Positions 11,508 through 19,424 of a DNA stretch of 64,000 nucleotides are shown here, in pieces; the stretch's first letter is position 1, and each line of letters starts with the position of its first letter. The stretch covers positions 1 to 64,000 of the forward strand of contig NC_020506.1 in NCBI RefSeq assembly GCF_000344785.1, in the 5' to 3' direction. A model generated the notes under the pieces. The model was not told the DNA's origin and made no database searches. It saw only the letters and a program-made list of their open reading frames with translations. The stretch comes from Corynebacterium callunae DSM 20147 (lineage in GTDB: Bacteria; Actinomycetota; Actinomycetes; Mycobacteriales; Mycobacteriaceae). Both the position numbers and the translations under genes were made by a program.

Positions 11508-11740
11508 CGCTGCTGCCTAATACGCTTTTCGACGCTTGCATACTCGGCCACGTAACCGCGTGCCAGCTCTGCGACCTCGGCGTCTTCCAAAGCGCGGCCG
11601 GCGGCCGCAATGATCGCGCGAATTGCAGCTTCCTGTTTGCTGCAACCTTGTGCCCGGGCAAGCAGGGTGAGCGCGCGGTCCTGGGCGTCGTTAAGCCTTA
11701 AAGTCATTGCCATGAAGAAATGGTATCGCTTTGATACCAC
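11504..11740 (-). CDS. Ribbon-helix-helix antitoxin-like regulator
   Basis: The frame is 78 residues from a GTG at 11740, or 69 from ATG at 11713, where the RHH fold (MAMTLRLNDAQDRALTLLA) begins. The ATG is the likelier start. RHH antitoxins bind palindromes near their own promoter through the N-terminal strand and neutralise the toxin with their C-terminus. Just upstream, an inverted repeat (TGGTATC-GCTTT-GATACCA) fits an autoregulatory operator. The gene contains one copy of the over-represented motif near its 3' end (11524-11535). The partner is the Doc-like gene. Confidence 0.7.
   Translation of the reverse strand: MVSKRYHFFMAMTLRLNDAQDRALTLLARAQGCSKQEAAIRAIIAAAGRALEDAEVAELARGYVAEYASVEKRIRQQR
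11721..11739. promoter_or_regulatory. Inverted repeat operator of the RHH/Doc-like pair
   Basis: TGGTATC, five-base spacer, GATACCA: a perfect 7-bp-arm palindrome next to the start of the RHH gene, the usual position for self-repression. It overlaps the GTG start candidate at 11740, which favours the ATG at 11713. Confidence 0.6.
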
Positions 11741-11813
11741 TTTATGGGGCTACAGGGCGTTAAAAAGCTCTGTGGACTAAAATTAGGCAGGTTGACACGA
11801 AGAAAGGTGATCA

Positions 11814-14375
11814 GTGAGCGACGACAATACCGCACAATATGACCGCATCAATCCCATTGATATCAATGAGGAAATGCAGTCGAGCTATATCGATTACGCC
11901 ATGTCCGTCATCGTCGGCCGTGCCCTCCCAGAGGTTCGCGATGGCATGAAGCCGGTTCACCGCCGTGTGCTTTATGCGATGTTTGACAATGGTTACCGCC
12001 CCGACCGCAGCTATGTGAAGTCCGCAAAGCCAGTGGCAGACACTATGGGTAACTTCCACCCACACGGTGACTCCGCAATTTATGACACTTTGGTACGTAT
12101 GGCTCAGCCATGGTCCATGCGTTATCCGCTGGTAGATGGCCAGGGTAACTTCGGTTCCCGCGGCAACGACGGCCCGGCAGCAATGCGTTATACCGAGTGC
12201 CGCATGACTCCATTGGCGATGGAAATGGTGCGCGATATTCGCGAAAACACCGTTAACTTCTCTCCAAACTACGATGGCAAGACTCTCGAACCAGATGTTT
12301 TGCCATCTCGTGTGCCAAACCTGTTGATGAACGGCTCCGGCGGCATCGCCGTGGGTATGGCCACCAACATCCCACCACACAACCTTAATGAGCTTGCCGA
12401 CGCCATCTTCTGGATTCTGGAAAACCCAGACGCCGAAGAATCTGAAGCACTCGAAGCTTGTATGAGCTTTGTGAAGGGGCCGGACTTCCCAACTGCTGGC
12501 CTGATCATCGGTGATAAGGGCATCCACGATGCCTACACCACCGGCCGTGGCTCAGTTCGTATGCGTGGCGTGACCTCTATTGAAGAAGAGGGCAACCGCA
12601 CCGTCATTGTTATTACTGAGCTGCCTTTCCAGGTAAACCCAGATAACCTGATCTCTAACATTGCCGAGCAGGTTCGCGACGGCAAGCTCGTGGGCATCTC
12701 CAAGATTGAAGATGAATCCTCCGACCGTGTTGGTATGCGCATTGTGGTTACCCTCAAGCGCGATGCCGTAGCTCGCGTGGTGCTGAACAACCTGTTTAAG
12801 CACTCCCAGCTGCAGACCAACTTTGGTGTGAACATGCTGTCCATCGTTGATGGCGTGCCTCGTACCCTGCGTCTGGACCAGATGCTGCGTTACTACGTGG
12901 CGCACCAGATCGAAGTCATCGTGCGCCGCACCCAATACCGCCTCGACAAGGCTGAAGAGCGCGCCCACCTCCTTCGCGGCCTGGTCAAGGCCCTGGATAT
13001 GCTGGACGAGGTCATCGCGCTCATCCGCCGCAGCCCAACCCCAGATGAAGCCCGCACCGGCCTCATGTCGCTTCTCGACGTCGACGAGGCGCAGGCTGAC
13101 GCAATTCTGGCAATGCAGCTGCGTCGCCTGGCGGCACTGGAACGCCAAAAGATCATCGATGAGCTCGCTGAAATCGAGCTGGAAATCGCTGACCTGAAGG
13201 ACATCCTGGCAAGCCCAGAGCGTCAGCGCAGCATTGTCCACGATGAGCTAAAAGAAATCGTCGACAAGTACGGTGACGAGCGTCGTTCCAAGATCATTGC
13301 CGCTACCGGCGACGTCTCTGAAGAAGACCTCATTGCCCGTGAAAATGTGGTGGTCACCATTACTTCCACCGGTTACGCAAAGCGCACCAAGGTTGATGCT
13401 TATAAGTCCCAAAAGCGTGGCGGTAAGGGCGTACGTGGCGCGGAGCTCAAGCAAGACGACATCGTGCGCCACTTCTTTGTGAGCTCCACCCACGACTGGA
13501 TCCTCTTCTTCACCAACTATGGCCGTGTCTACCGACTCAAGGCCTATGAGTTGCCAGAGACCTCTCGCACCGCACGTGGCCAGCACGTAGCTAACCTTTT
13601 GGAATTCCAGCCAGGTGAGCAAATTGCCCAGGTTATCCAGATCGAAAGCTACGAGGATGCTCCTTACCTCGTCTTGGCAACTGCACATGGCCGCGTCAAG
13701 AAGTCCCGTCTTTTGGACTATGAATCTGCCCGTTCCGGTGGACTCATCGCCATCAACCTCAACGAGGACGACCGTCTGATCGGTGCCGCTTTGTGTGGCG
13801 AAAATGATGAACTGCTCTTGGTCTCTGAATACGGTCAGTCCATCCGCTTCACTGCTGATGATGAGCAATTGCGCCCAATGGGCCGTGCCACCGCCGGTGT
13901 GAAGGGTATGCGTTTCCGTGAAAACGATCAGCTGCTGTCCATGTGTGTAGTTCGCGATGGTGAATTCTTGCTGGTAGCTACCTCTGGTGGTTATGGCAAG
14001 CGCACCCCACTGGAGGATTACTCCACCCAAGGCCGTGGTGGCCTGGGTGTTGTGACCTTCAAATACACCCCGAAGCGTGGACGTCTCATCGGTGCTATCG
14101 CCGTGGAAGAAGATGACGAGATCTTCGCCATCACCTCTGCCGGCGGCGTAATCCGTACCGTGGTCAACCAGATTCGTCCATCTTCACGTGCCACCATGGG
14201 CGTGCGTTTGGTAAACCTCGAAGAAGGCGTCGAGTTGCTAGCCATCGACAAGAATGTCGAAGATGAAGGCGAAGAAACCGCAGAAGCAGTAGCAAAGGGT
14301 GCAGTCGAAGGACCAGCTTCCAAGGCAACTGCAGAAAGCACCGTTGAAAGCACAGACGATAGCGACGAGGAGTAA
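11814..14375 (+). CDS. gyrA: DNA gyrase subunit A
   Basis: GyrA is the breakage-reunion subunit of gyrase. The 853-residue protein starts with GTG at 11814, preceded by GAAAGG. The catalytic tyrosine is Y126 in AAMRYTE. The quinolone-determining region reads HGDSAIYD (residues 84-91), with S87 and D91 in the susceptible state. The C-terminal domain contains the GyrA box QKRGGKG and repeated beta-pinwheel blades, ending in an acidic Glu/Asp-rich tail. A TTG-start gene for a DUF3566 protein follows after three bases, so the two are probably co-transcribed. Confidence 0.99.
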   Translation: MSDDNTAQYDRINPIDINEEMQSSYIDYAMSVIVGRALPEVRDGMKPVHRRVLYAMFDNGYRPDRSYVKSAKPVADTMGNFHPHGDSAIYDTLVRMAQPWSMRYPLVDGQGNFGSRGNDGPAAMRYTECRMTPLAMEMVRDIRENTVNFSPNYDGKTLEPDVLPSRVPNLLMNGSGGIAVGMATNIPPHNLNELADAIFWILENPDAEESEALEACMSFVKGPDFPTAGLIIGDKGIHDAYTTGRGSVRMRGVTSIEEEGNRTVIVITELPFQVNPDNLISNIAEQVRDGKLVGISKIEDESSDRVGMRIVVTLKRDAVARVVLNNLFKHSQLQTNFGVNMLSIVDGVPRTLRLDQMLRYYVAHQIEVIVRRTQYRLDKAEERAHLLRGLVKALDMLDEVIALIRRSPTPDEARTGLMSLLDVDEAQADAILAMQLRRLAALERQKIIDELAEIELEIADLKDILASPERQRSIVHDELKEIVDKYGDERRSKIIAATGDVSEEDLIARENVVVTITSTGYAKRTKVDAYKSQKRGGKGVRGAELKQDDIVRHFFVSSTHDWILFFTNYGRVYRLKAYELPETSRTARGQHVANLLEFQPGEQIAQVIQIESYEDAPYLVLATAHGRVKKSRLLDYESARSGGLIAINLNEDDRLIGAALCGENDELLLVSEYGQSIRFTADDEQLRPMGRATAGVKGMRFRENDQLLSMCVVRDGEFLLVATSGGYGKRTPLEDYSTQGRGGLGVVTFKYTPKRGRLIGAIAVEEDDEIFAITSAGGVIRTVVNQIRPSSRATMGVRLVNLEEGVELLAIDKNVEDEGEETAEAVAKGAVEGPASKATAESTVESTDDSDEE

Positions 14376-14378
14376 ACC

Positions 14379-14723
14379 TTGGCATCTCGAGAAGTATCCA
14401 TAACCCGAATTTCGCCACTAGCCACCTTCCGCGTGGCACTGGCCATGTCCATCATCGGACTCGTGGCGTGGATCATCTGCGTGTCTTTGCTTTATTTCGG
14501 ACTCAATGCAGCAGGTGTTTGGCAAAACCTGAATACTGTCATCGGTGGAGTTGGCGCAGAACAGTCCATCACCTTCGGTCTAGTACTCAGTGTGTCCGCA
14601 CTGCTGGGTGCGATCGCCGCGATCACCATTGCAATTCTGGCGCCTTTGGCAGCCATTATCTACAACGCGATTGTTGATCTCTTTGGTGGCCTGAGAATTC
14701 AGCTCCAAGAAGAAGTTGATTAA
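14379..14723 (+). CDS. DUF3566 transmembrane protein
   Basis: This 114-residue protein has two membrane segments (about residues 22-44 and 66-95) and a short soluble N-terminus. DUF3566 proteins follow gyrA in most actinobacteria, including mycobacteria. Their role is not settled. The start is a TTG only three bases after the gyrA stop, which agrees with the conserved N-terminus (REVSITRISPLATF). A terminator closes the gyrA-DUF3566 unit. Confidence 0.85.
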   Translation: MASREVSITRISPLATFRVALAMSIIGLVAWIICVSLLYFGLNAAGVWQNLNTVIGGVGAEQSITFGLVLSVSALLGAIAAITIAILAPLAAIIYNAIVDLFGGLRIQLQEEVD

Positions 14724-14736
14724 CTCTTAAAACAGT

Positions 14737-14774
14737 CCCTGCTTAAACCCTTGAAAAATAGGGTTTAAGCAGGG
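14737..14774 (+). terminator. Terminator after gyrA-DUF3566
   Basis: A perfect 15-bp stem (CCCTGCTTAAACCCT against AGGGTTTAAGCAGGG) with an 8-base loop. The T-tract is weak, but the stem is very stable. Confidence 0.75.
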
Positions 14775-14823
14775 GATTTGTTAGTTTAAGAAGTTATGGG
14801 TAAAGTCTTACCTCGTTCCTAAG

Positions 14824-14900
14824 GGGCCTATAGCTCAGTCGGTTAGAGCGCATCGCTGATAACGATGAGGTCGCAAGTTCGATTCTTGCTAGGCCCACCA
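14824..14900 (+). tRNA. tRNA-Ile (GAT)
   Basis: A 77-base cloverleaf including encoded CCA. Acceptor GGGCCTA pairs with TAGGCCC. Anticodon stem CATCG/CGATG with loop CTGATAA gives anticodon GAT. It starts the Ile-Ala pair that follows gyrA in many actinobacteria. Confidence 0.97.
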
Positions 14901-14908
14901 GGAATAAA

Positions 14909-14981
14909 GGGGCATTAGCTCAGTTGGTAGAGCACCTGCTTTGCAAGCAGGATGTCAGGAGTTCGATTCTCCTATGCTCCA
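14909..14981 (+). tRNA. tRNA-Ala (TGC), copy 1
   Basis: A 73-base cloverleaf ending at the discriminator A, with no encoded CCA. Acceptor GGGGCAT pairs with ATGCTCC and includes the G3-U70 pair that identifies alanine tRNAs. Anticodon loop TTTGCAA gives TGC. It lies eight bases after tRNA-Ile. Confidence 0.97.
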
Positions 14982-14987
14982 CAGTTC

Positions 14988-15026
14988 AAAAAGAACCACT
15001 TTCCGGATCGGGGAGTGGTTCTTTTT
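14988..15026 (+). terminator. Terminator after tRNA Ile-Ala pair
   Basis: AAAAGAACCACT pairs with AGTGGTTCTTTT, followed by further T residues. Confidence 0.85.
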
Positions 15027-15123
15027 CTTTTCTCCCGTTTTTTAGGGGCTGGGAAAAGGGGCTTTGCGCTGCCGTTTTGGTAGTTGCCAAGCTTGTCGGT
15101 AGAGTCTTTCATTGTTCCCATAA

Positions 15124-15200
15124 GGGCCTATAGCTCAGTCGGTTAGAGCACATCGCTGATAACGATGGGGTCGCAAGTTCGATTCTTGCTAGGCCCACCA
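15124..15200 (+). tRNA. tRNA-Ile (GAT), second copy
   Basis: Identical to the first tRNA-Ile except for two bases: position 26 G to A and position 44 A to G. These two positions face each other at the hinge of the cloverleaf, so the purine-purine contact is swapped, not lost. CCA is encoded. The copy carries its own TATAGCTC-style start and terminator. Confidence 0.96.
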
Positions 15201-15207
15201 AATAACT

Positions 15208-15254
15208 AAAACACCGGGTGTTAAGAATTAATTTTCTTAACACCCGGTGTTTTT
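15208..15254. terminator. Bidirectional terminator between tRNA-Ile copy 2 and MFS gene
   Basis: A 20-bp perfect stem starting AAAACACCGGGTG and ending CACCCGGTGTTTT, with a short loop. It serves both the tRNA and the convergent transporter gene. Confidence 0.9.
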
Positions 15255-15267
15255 GATTTCTGCCGGA

Positions 15268-16506
15268 TTAGCCCTGATTAACAGGCTTAGCGGTTGTTAT
15301 ATGAAAAGCAGGGTCATTTTCATGTGCAACTTCTAATGTTGCTGTGCTTCGTCGGAGTTCTCCGCCAGCGGATAAAGCTGCAATAAGGAAGACAATGAGA
15401 CCAGCGAGGGTTACTAGCGCGCCAGCCAATAGGGGAGATGCGTATCCGAGTCCAGCAGAGATGGTTAGTCCACCGATCCAGGCACCTAGAGCATTGCCGA
15501 CGTTAAAAGCTGCGATATTCGCACCTGAACCCAAAGTTGGGGCTTCGGTGGAATAGGACATGATTCGCATCTGAAGTGCTGGGACAGTTGCAAAACCAAA
15601 GCCACCCATGAGGAATAGCGCAATGATGGTAGCGATCTGATTGCCAGCCACCTGAGAGAATATGGCGAGGATGATCACTAGCCCGATGAACAGAGTTAAT
15701 AGAGTACGTCCAAGGTTCTTGTCAGCAGCACGCCCACCGAGGAAATTGCCCACAAAGAGGCCCACGCCAAACAAAACCAGCAGCCATGGCACGGTTGTGC
15801 TGGCGAATCCCGAGACGCCAGTCAAAGTGAATGCCATATAACTAAATGCGCCGAACATACCGCCATAACCAAGCACGGTAATCAGAATTGAGGCCCACAC
15901 CTGCCCCGAGGTGAAGATGCGGAACTCGCTGAGGATGCTGCCATTGTTTTGTGGCTGTGCAGCAGAAGCAGGAATTAGGACAATAATGCCGATGAGTGCG
16001 ATGACACCAATGATGCTGATCGCCCAAAAGGTTGCACGCCATCCGGCTGCTTGTCCCAGAAATGTGCCTAGTGGAACGCCCAAGACATTCGCGCTAGTTA
16101 AGCCGGCGAACATCATTGAAATTGCGGCAGCTTGGCGGTTTGGAGCTACTAGTCCAGCTGCAACGACGGAGCCGATGCCAAAGAACGCACCATGGCAAAG
16201 TGCTGCGATTATGCGACCCAGCATAATAATTTCATAACTTGGGGCAAGTGCCGAAAGCATATTCCCCATGATGAACAAGACGAGCAAAGCAACCAGCGCC
16301 ACCTTGCGATTAAGCCGTGTCATGGCAATGGTGAGGATAATTGCGCCGACAGCGACGGCGAGTGCATAGCCGGAGATGAGATAACCGGCGACAGCCTCGG
16401 TGACATTAAAATCTGCAGAAATTTCGGGTAGCAGTCCCATAATGACGAACTCGGTGAGTCCGATTCCGAACCCGCCGATGGCGAGTGCGAGCAGTGCGAG
16501 AGGCAA
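15268..16506 (-). CDS. MFS exporter of the AraJ/DHA1 type
   Basis: This 412-residue protein has twelve predicted membrane segments. The N-terminal GFGIGLTEFVIMGLLPEI is typical of AraJ-type proton-driven efflux proteins of sugars or drugs. The start is a TTG at 16506 with AAAGGA seven bases upstream. It is divergent from a MarR regulator, 158 bases apart, the standard layout for a drug exporter repressed by its neighbour. Substrate unknown. The gene pair is inserted between tRNA genes. Confidence 0.85.
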   Translation of the reverse strand: MPLALLALAIGGFGIGLTEFVIMGLLPEISADFNVTEAVAGYLISGYALAVAVGAIILTIAMTRLNRKVALVALLVLFIMGNMLSALAPSYEIIMLGRIIAALCHGAFFGIGSVVAAGLVAPNRQAAAISMMFAGLTSANVLGVPLGTFLGQAAGWRATFWAISIIGVIALIGIIVLIPASAAQPQNNGSILSEFRIFTSGQVWASILITVLGYGGMFGAFSYMAFTLTGVSGFASTTVPWLLVLFGVGLFVGNFLGGRAADKNLGRTLLTLFIGLVIILAIFSQVAGNQIATIIALFLMGGFGFATVPALQMRIMSYSTEAPTLGSGANIAAFNVGNALGAWIGGLTISAGLGYASPLLAGALVTLAGLIVFLIAALSAGGELRRSTATLEVAHENDPAFHITTAKPVNQG

Positions 16507-16597
16507 TGCGTGGTCCTTTCGGAAAGAGCATCAATGAAGTGATAGATGCATAAGCAATTAAGCGCGTATGCAATAGTTGCAAACGCAATGAAAATAT

Positions 16598-16644
16598 ACT
16601 TGCACACGCGCACTATCGGCGCAAGTAGTGTATTCTGAGCAAGA
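16598..16644. promoter_or_regulatory. Candidate MarR operator in the divergent promoter
   Basis: An imperfect inverted repeat around ATACTTGCAC and GCGCAAGTAGTGTAT lies between the MFS and MarR genes. MarR proteins usually bind such palindromes over their own promoter. The arms are imperfect, so this is a candidate only. Confidence 0.4.
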
Positions 16645-16664
16645 GTAAAAATAAGGAGGGGTTC

Positions 16665-17114
16665 ATGGGAATCACGGATGATGCAGTGGAGATTCGGGCA
16701 CGTGGTTGGCGCACTTTAGCGGCCTTGCACGGACTTATTGAAGCTGAGCTGGAGCGCAGCCTGCAGAAGGAACATGGACTCTCTGTCGTAGAATTCACGG
16801 TTCTTGATGCACTTAGCCGACAGGATGGTTGGAATATGCGTATGAGACAGTTGGCCCGTGCTGCAGCTTTATCCAGTAGCGCTACAACTCGCCTGGTCAC
16901 CCGCTTGGAAGATCGCAATCTTCTCACCAGGATCTTGTGTGAAGATGATCGCCGCGGTATCTACACTGAGCTCACTCCCGAGGGGCAAAAGCTTCTCCAC
17001 GACGCCCATCCAACCCATGATGAAGTATTGGCGTCAGCACTTGATCAAGCCAGGGAACTGCCGGAGCTAGCCCCTCTTGTTTCTGCTATTTATGAATCGC
17101 AAACCGCCGTCTAA
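16665..17114 (+). CDS. MarR-family transcriptional regulator
   Basis: This 149-residue winged-helix protein has the MarR core: helices from about residue 20, recognition region MRQLARAAALSSSATTRLVTRL (residues about 60-80) and the wing with DDRRGIYTELTPEG. AAGGAGGGG precedes the ATG at 16665. It likely represses the divergent MFS gene and itself and releases DNA on binding a small aromatic ligand, as in the family. No ligand can be named. Confidence 0.9.
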   Translation: MGITDDAVEIRARGWRTLAALHGLIEAELERSLQKEHGLSVVEFTVLDALSRQDGWNMRMRQLARAAALSSSATTRLVTRLEDRNLLTRILCEDDRRGIYTELTPEGQKLLHDAHPTHDEVLASALDQARELPELAPLVSAIYESQTAV

Positions 17115-17168
17115 AGTTGCTGATTTTTTTCTTTAGGGTGTGTGGGTGTAAGATTTGAAGAGCAATTT

Positions 17169-17241
17169 GGGGCATTAGCTCAGTTGGTAGAGCACCTGCT
17201 TTGCAAGCAGGATGTCAGGAGTTCGATTCTCCTATGCTCCA
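17169..17241 (+). tRNA. tRNA-Ala (TGC), copy 2
   Basis: Identical in sequence to copy 1. It is preceded by AGAGCAATTT, as is copy 3, so copies 2 and 3 share a duplicated leader. No encoded CCA. Confidence 0.97.
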
Positions 17242-17621
17242 CAAATTAAAGGATCCCGAGCCAGAAATACGGCTCGGGATCCTTTGCGTTTTAAGGCTCC
17301 CGAAAATGTCGTTGACCTTTTGCTCTTGGCACCACATGTTAAGGCCTTAGAGGGGCGTACAGCGCGTGGGTTTTCAGGTTGTAAAATGGGTTTTATTCAC
17401 AAGGTGTGCCGATTCAGACCAATTGGCGTGGAGCGGCCATGTATTTACGTAGATTAGGGCCCCAAATTCCGGTAGTTAGAGCCCAATCTACGTAAAGTAG
17501 ATAATGTGAAGCATATTTTGGGGCGGATTGGGACCACATCAAGACGGTTGCCGGAAAATGTGGAGCAGGCAGCGGATTTTTTTATAAAGCATGTTCGGGT
17601 GTAACATAATAAGAGCAATTT
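17242..17621. repeat. Gene-free spacer between tRNA-Ala copies, with terminator and long inverted repeat
   Basis: A terminator for tRNA-Ala copy 2 lies at 17248-17285 (AAAGGATCCCGAGCC stem). At 17444-17460 and 17481-17496 an inverted repeat pairs TTTACGTAGATT-A-GGGC with GCCCAATCTACGTAAA, with one unpaired base and a 20-base loop. No convincing gene is present. The short open frames crossing this spacer start inside the tRNA. Confidence 0.7.
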
Positions 17622-17694
17622 GGGGCATTAGCTCAGTTGGTAGAGCACCTGCTTTGCAAGCAGGATGTCAGGAGTTCGATTCTCCTATGCTCCA
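17622..17694 (+). tRNA. tRNA-Ala (TGC), copy 3
   Basis: Identical to copies 1 and 2. It has a GTGTAACATAAT -10-like sequence upstream, similar to the GTGTAAGATTT before copy 2. A strong terminator follows at 17701-17737. Confidence 0.97.
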
Positions 17695-17700
17695 CAAATG

Positions 17701-17737
17701 AAAACCTCCTTGGAAAATTATTTCCAAGGAGGTTTTT
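17701..17737. terminator. Bidirectional terminator after tRNA-Ala copy 3
   Basis: AAAACCTCCTTGGAAA pairs with TTTCCAAGGAGGTTTT over a four-base loop. It serves the tRNA and the convergent MazG-like gene. Confidence 0.9.
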
Positions 17738-17739
17738 GC

Positions 17740-18084
17740 TTATTCAGCTGTTTTGGAGATGGTCTCTTCCAGGGCAGCCTGGATTTTCTCCATGGTCTGC
17801 GGATAAGCGGCGGTGATGTCGATGTTTAGCTTGTCGGCAAGCACAAACACCCACCACATGGTTTCGGAGAGTTTGTGCTCTAGCTCGGCACGGGCATCGC
17901 CGTCGATATTCCAGGTGCCTTCTTCGGCAAGCAGCAAACGGCCGATATTTCCGACATCGTTGGCAAAGCCGATCTGTAATTCGTGCATAGACCAGGTTTT
18001 GCCATTAAAGCGCTCTTCGAGAATTTCATACAGCTTGCGGACTTCTAAAGCTTGGTCGCGTGCATCAGATAGTGGATTTGTCAT
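17740..18084 (-). CDS. MazG-like nucleotide pyrophosphohydrolase-type protein
   Basis: This 114-residue all-helical protein resembles MazG-fold house-cleaning enzymes, which hydrolyse non-canonical nucleoside triphosphates. The helix LEHKLSETMWWVFVLADKLNID (about residues 68-89) matches the family helix with a paired Glu and Asp. The canonical EExxE metal site is only partly present (E69 and E74 in the LEHKLSE stretch), so activity is uncertain. The gene stands alone between the last tRNA-Ala and the zinc transporter operon. Confidence 0.6.
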   Translation of the reverse strand: MTNPLSDARDQALEVRKLYEILEERFNGKTWSMHELQIGFANDVGNIGRLLLAEEGTWNIDGDARAELEHKLSETMWWVFVLADKLNIDITAAYPQTMEKIQAALEETISKTAE

Positions 18085-18132
18085 TTAAGAAATACTTCCA
18101 CAAGAGACGTCGAAAAGCGCTTTCTAAAGCGC

Positions 18133-19416
18133 CTAGCCAGTCACCCCGGTGAGCTCATTTGGGGTGGCAGGCAGGGTAGCGGAGGATAGGATCTTGCCAT
18201 TGCTTAGGTCAACAACGTGCAGTTTATTGGTGGCGGGCTCGGAAACATAGGCGCGATCTCCCTGGATGAAGAGGGTTGGGCGAGCTTCCTGCCAAACTTC
18301 GGGTTCCATCCACGGCGCAATGACCGGGTAGGTGTGCAGAATTGAGCCGGAGTTTTGGTCGATAATATGCAGTTGGCCATCGGTGCCAAGCACTACGGCT
18401 TCGCCTGCAGGTCCGCGGCCGAGGGAGCGGAAGGAATAGGAAGTTCCCAGGTCAACGAGGGTGAGCTGGCCGGTTTCAGTGTTGGTCAAGGAGATGCGCT
18501 CGGGACGCTCCAGCTTGGCATTTTTATCAACTTTGTAGTCACCCAGGATCACTGGAGACATGTCACTGCCAGCCTGATTGCCGATGCGTCCATAGGAATC
18601 GGGGGCTTGAATCTTGCTGAATTTGCCATCTTTGTAGATCAGCACGCCGTCTTCACAACCCAGTGCGATTACCTCATTGGCTGCCGCGGCCTCGCCGTGA
18701 ACTCCCGGGCATTGTTCATTACGTGCAATTTCCTTGCCCTCGGCATCAAAAACAATGGCACCATTACGAGAATCAGAATTTCCCAGGGTGTGCAGCAAAT
18801 CGCCATTTTCCAAGGCCACAGCCACACCATGATGAGGTTCCAGGGCTTCTTTTACCATTGGCTCAGCGTCTCCATTTTCCTGGAGATCAGCGGATTCAAA
18901 AATTTGAATTTTGCCATCGCCGTCACCAAAGAGCACGGTTTTGCCAGCATGTCGCACTACGTGACCTGGCTTTTGGGTGCCATAAACAGTGTCGGTGAGC
19001 TCAGGTTCGGCGGTGTAGCTGTGGGTATGATCGCCATGCGGTTCGGTCCAGGCACCAGCATCAAAAACCTGGAAGCCCGCGCCGGTTGAGACAAAGACGT
19101 GTCGGCCATCGCCTGCGGAGTTGAGGCGATTAAAACCTTCGAGCGGGGTATCTTCCAAAACTTCCAAAGTATTGGCATCGAGGGTCAAAATGCCGCCATC
19201 GTAGGTGGTCACAATGCGTGCCTGCGGAGAATCCGCTTCCTGGGCAGTGCCACTACCGTGAGCTTCGTGTCCATCTTCAGCGTGCATAGCGCTTGTCGAC
19301 GCCGCTGCGCTGGAGGAGGTTGCACCAGAATCAACTGTTTGGGAACTGCAGCTGCTGAGCAAAATGGAGGTGGTGGAAATCGCTGCTATGGCCAGCAATT
19401 TATGTGAAGGCTTCAT
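18133..19416 (-). CDS. aztD: AztD-like secreted zinc metallochaperone lipoprotein
   Basis: The 427-residue protein has a lipoprotein signal peptide with lipobox LSSC (Cys about residue 23). A His/Glu-rich stretch follows (HAEDGHEAHGSG, about residues 44-55), then a seven- to eight-bladed beta-propeller-like fold built of repeated GDGK and VVDLSNG turns. AztD proteins hold zinc outside the membrane and pass it to the binding protein AztC. The gene is the last of the minus-strand unit aztB-aztC-aztD. In C. glutamicum the matching gene (cg0040) is annotated as a secreted protein of the Zur regulon. Confidence 0.75.
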   Translation of the reverse strand: MKPSHKLLAIAAISTTSILLSSCSSQTVDSGATSSSAAASTSAMHAEDGHEAHGSGTAQEADSPQARIVTTYDGGILTLDANTLEVLEDTPLEGFNRLNSAGDGRHVFVSTGAGFQVFDAGAWTEPHGDHTHSYTAEPELTDTVYGTQKPGHVVRHAGKTVLFGDGDGKIQIFESADLQENGDAEPMVKEALEPHHGVAVALENGDLLHTLGNSDSRNGAIVFDAEGKEIARNEQCPGVHGEAAAANEVIALGCEDGVLIYKDGKFSKIQAPDSYGRIGNQAGSDMSPVILGDYKVDKNAKLERPERISLTNTETGQLTLVDLGTSYSFRSLGRGPAGEAVVLGTDGQLHIIDQNSGSILHTYPVIAPWMEPEVWQEARPTLFIQGDRAYVSEPATNKLHVVDLSNGKILSSATLPATPNELTGVTG

Positions 19417-19424
19417 ATCATCTC

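Noticed and set aside
12063..12089. Possible quinolone-resistance change in GyrA
   Set aside because: The region reads HGDSAIYD with Ser at residue 87 and Asp at 91, the susceptible residues.
17212..17457. An 81-codon frame starting inside tRNA-Ala copy 2
   Set aside because: It begins within the tRNA and runs through a strong terminator, so it is not a gene.
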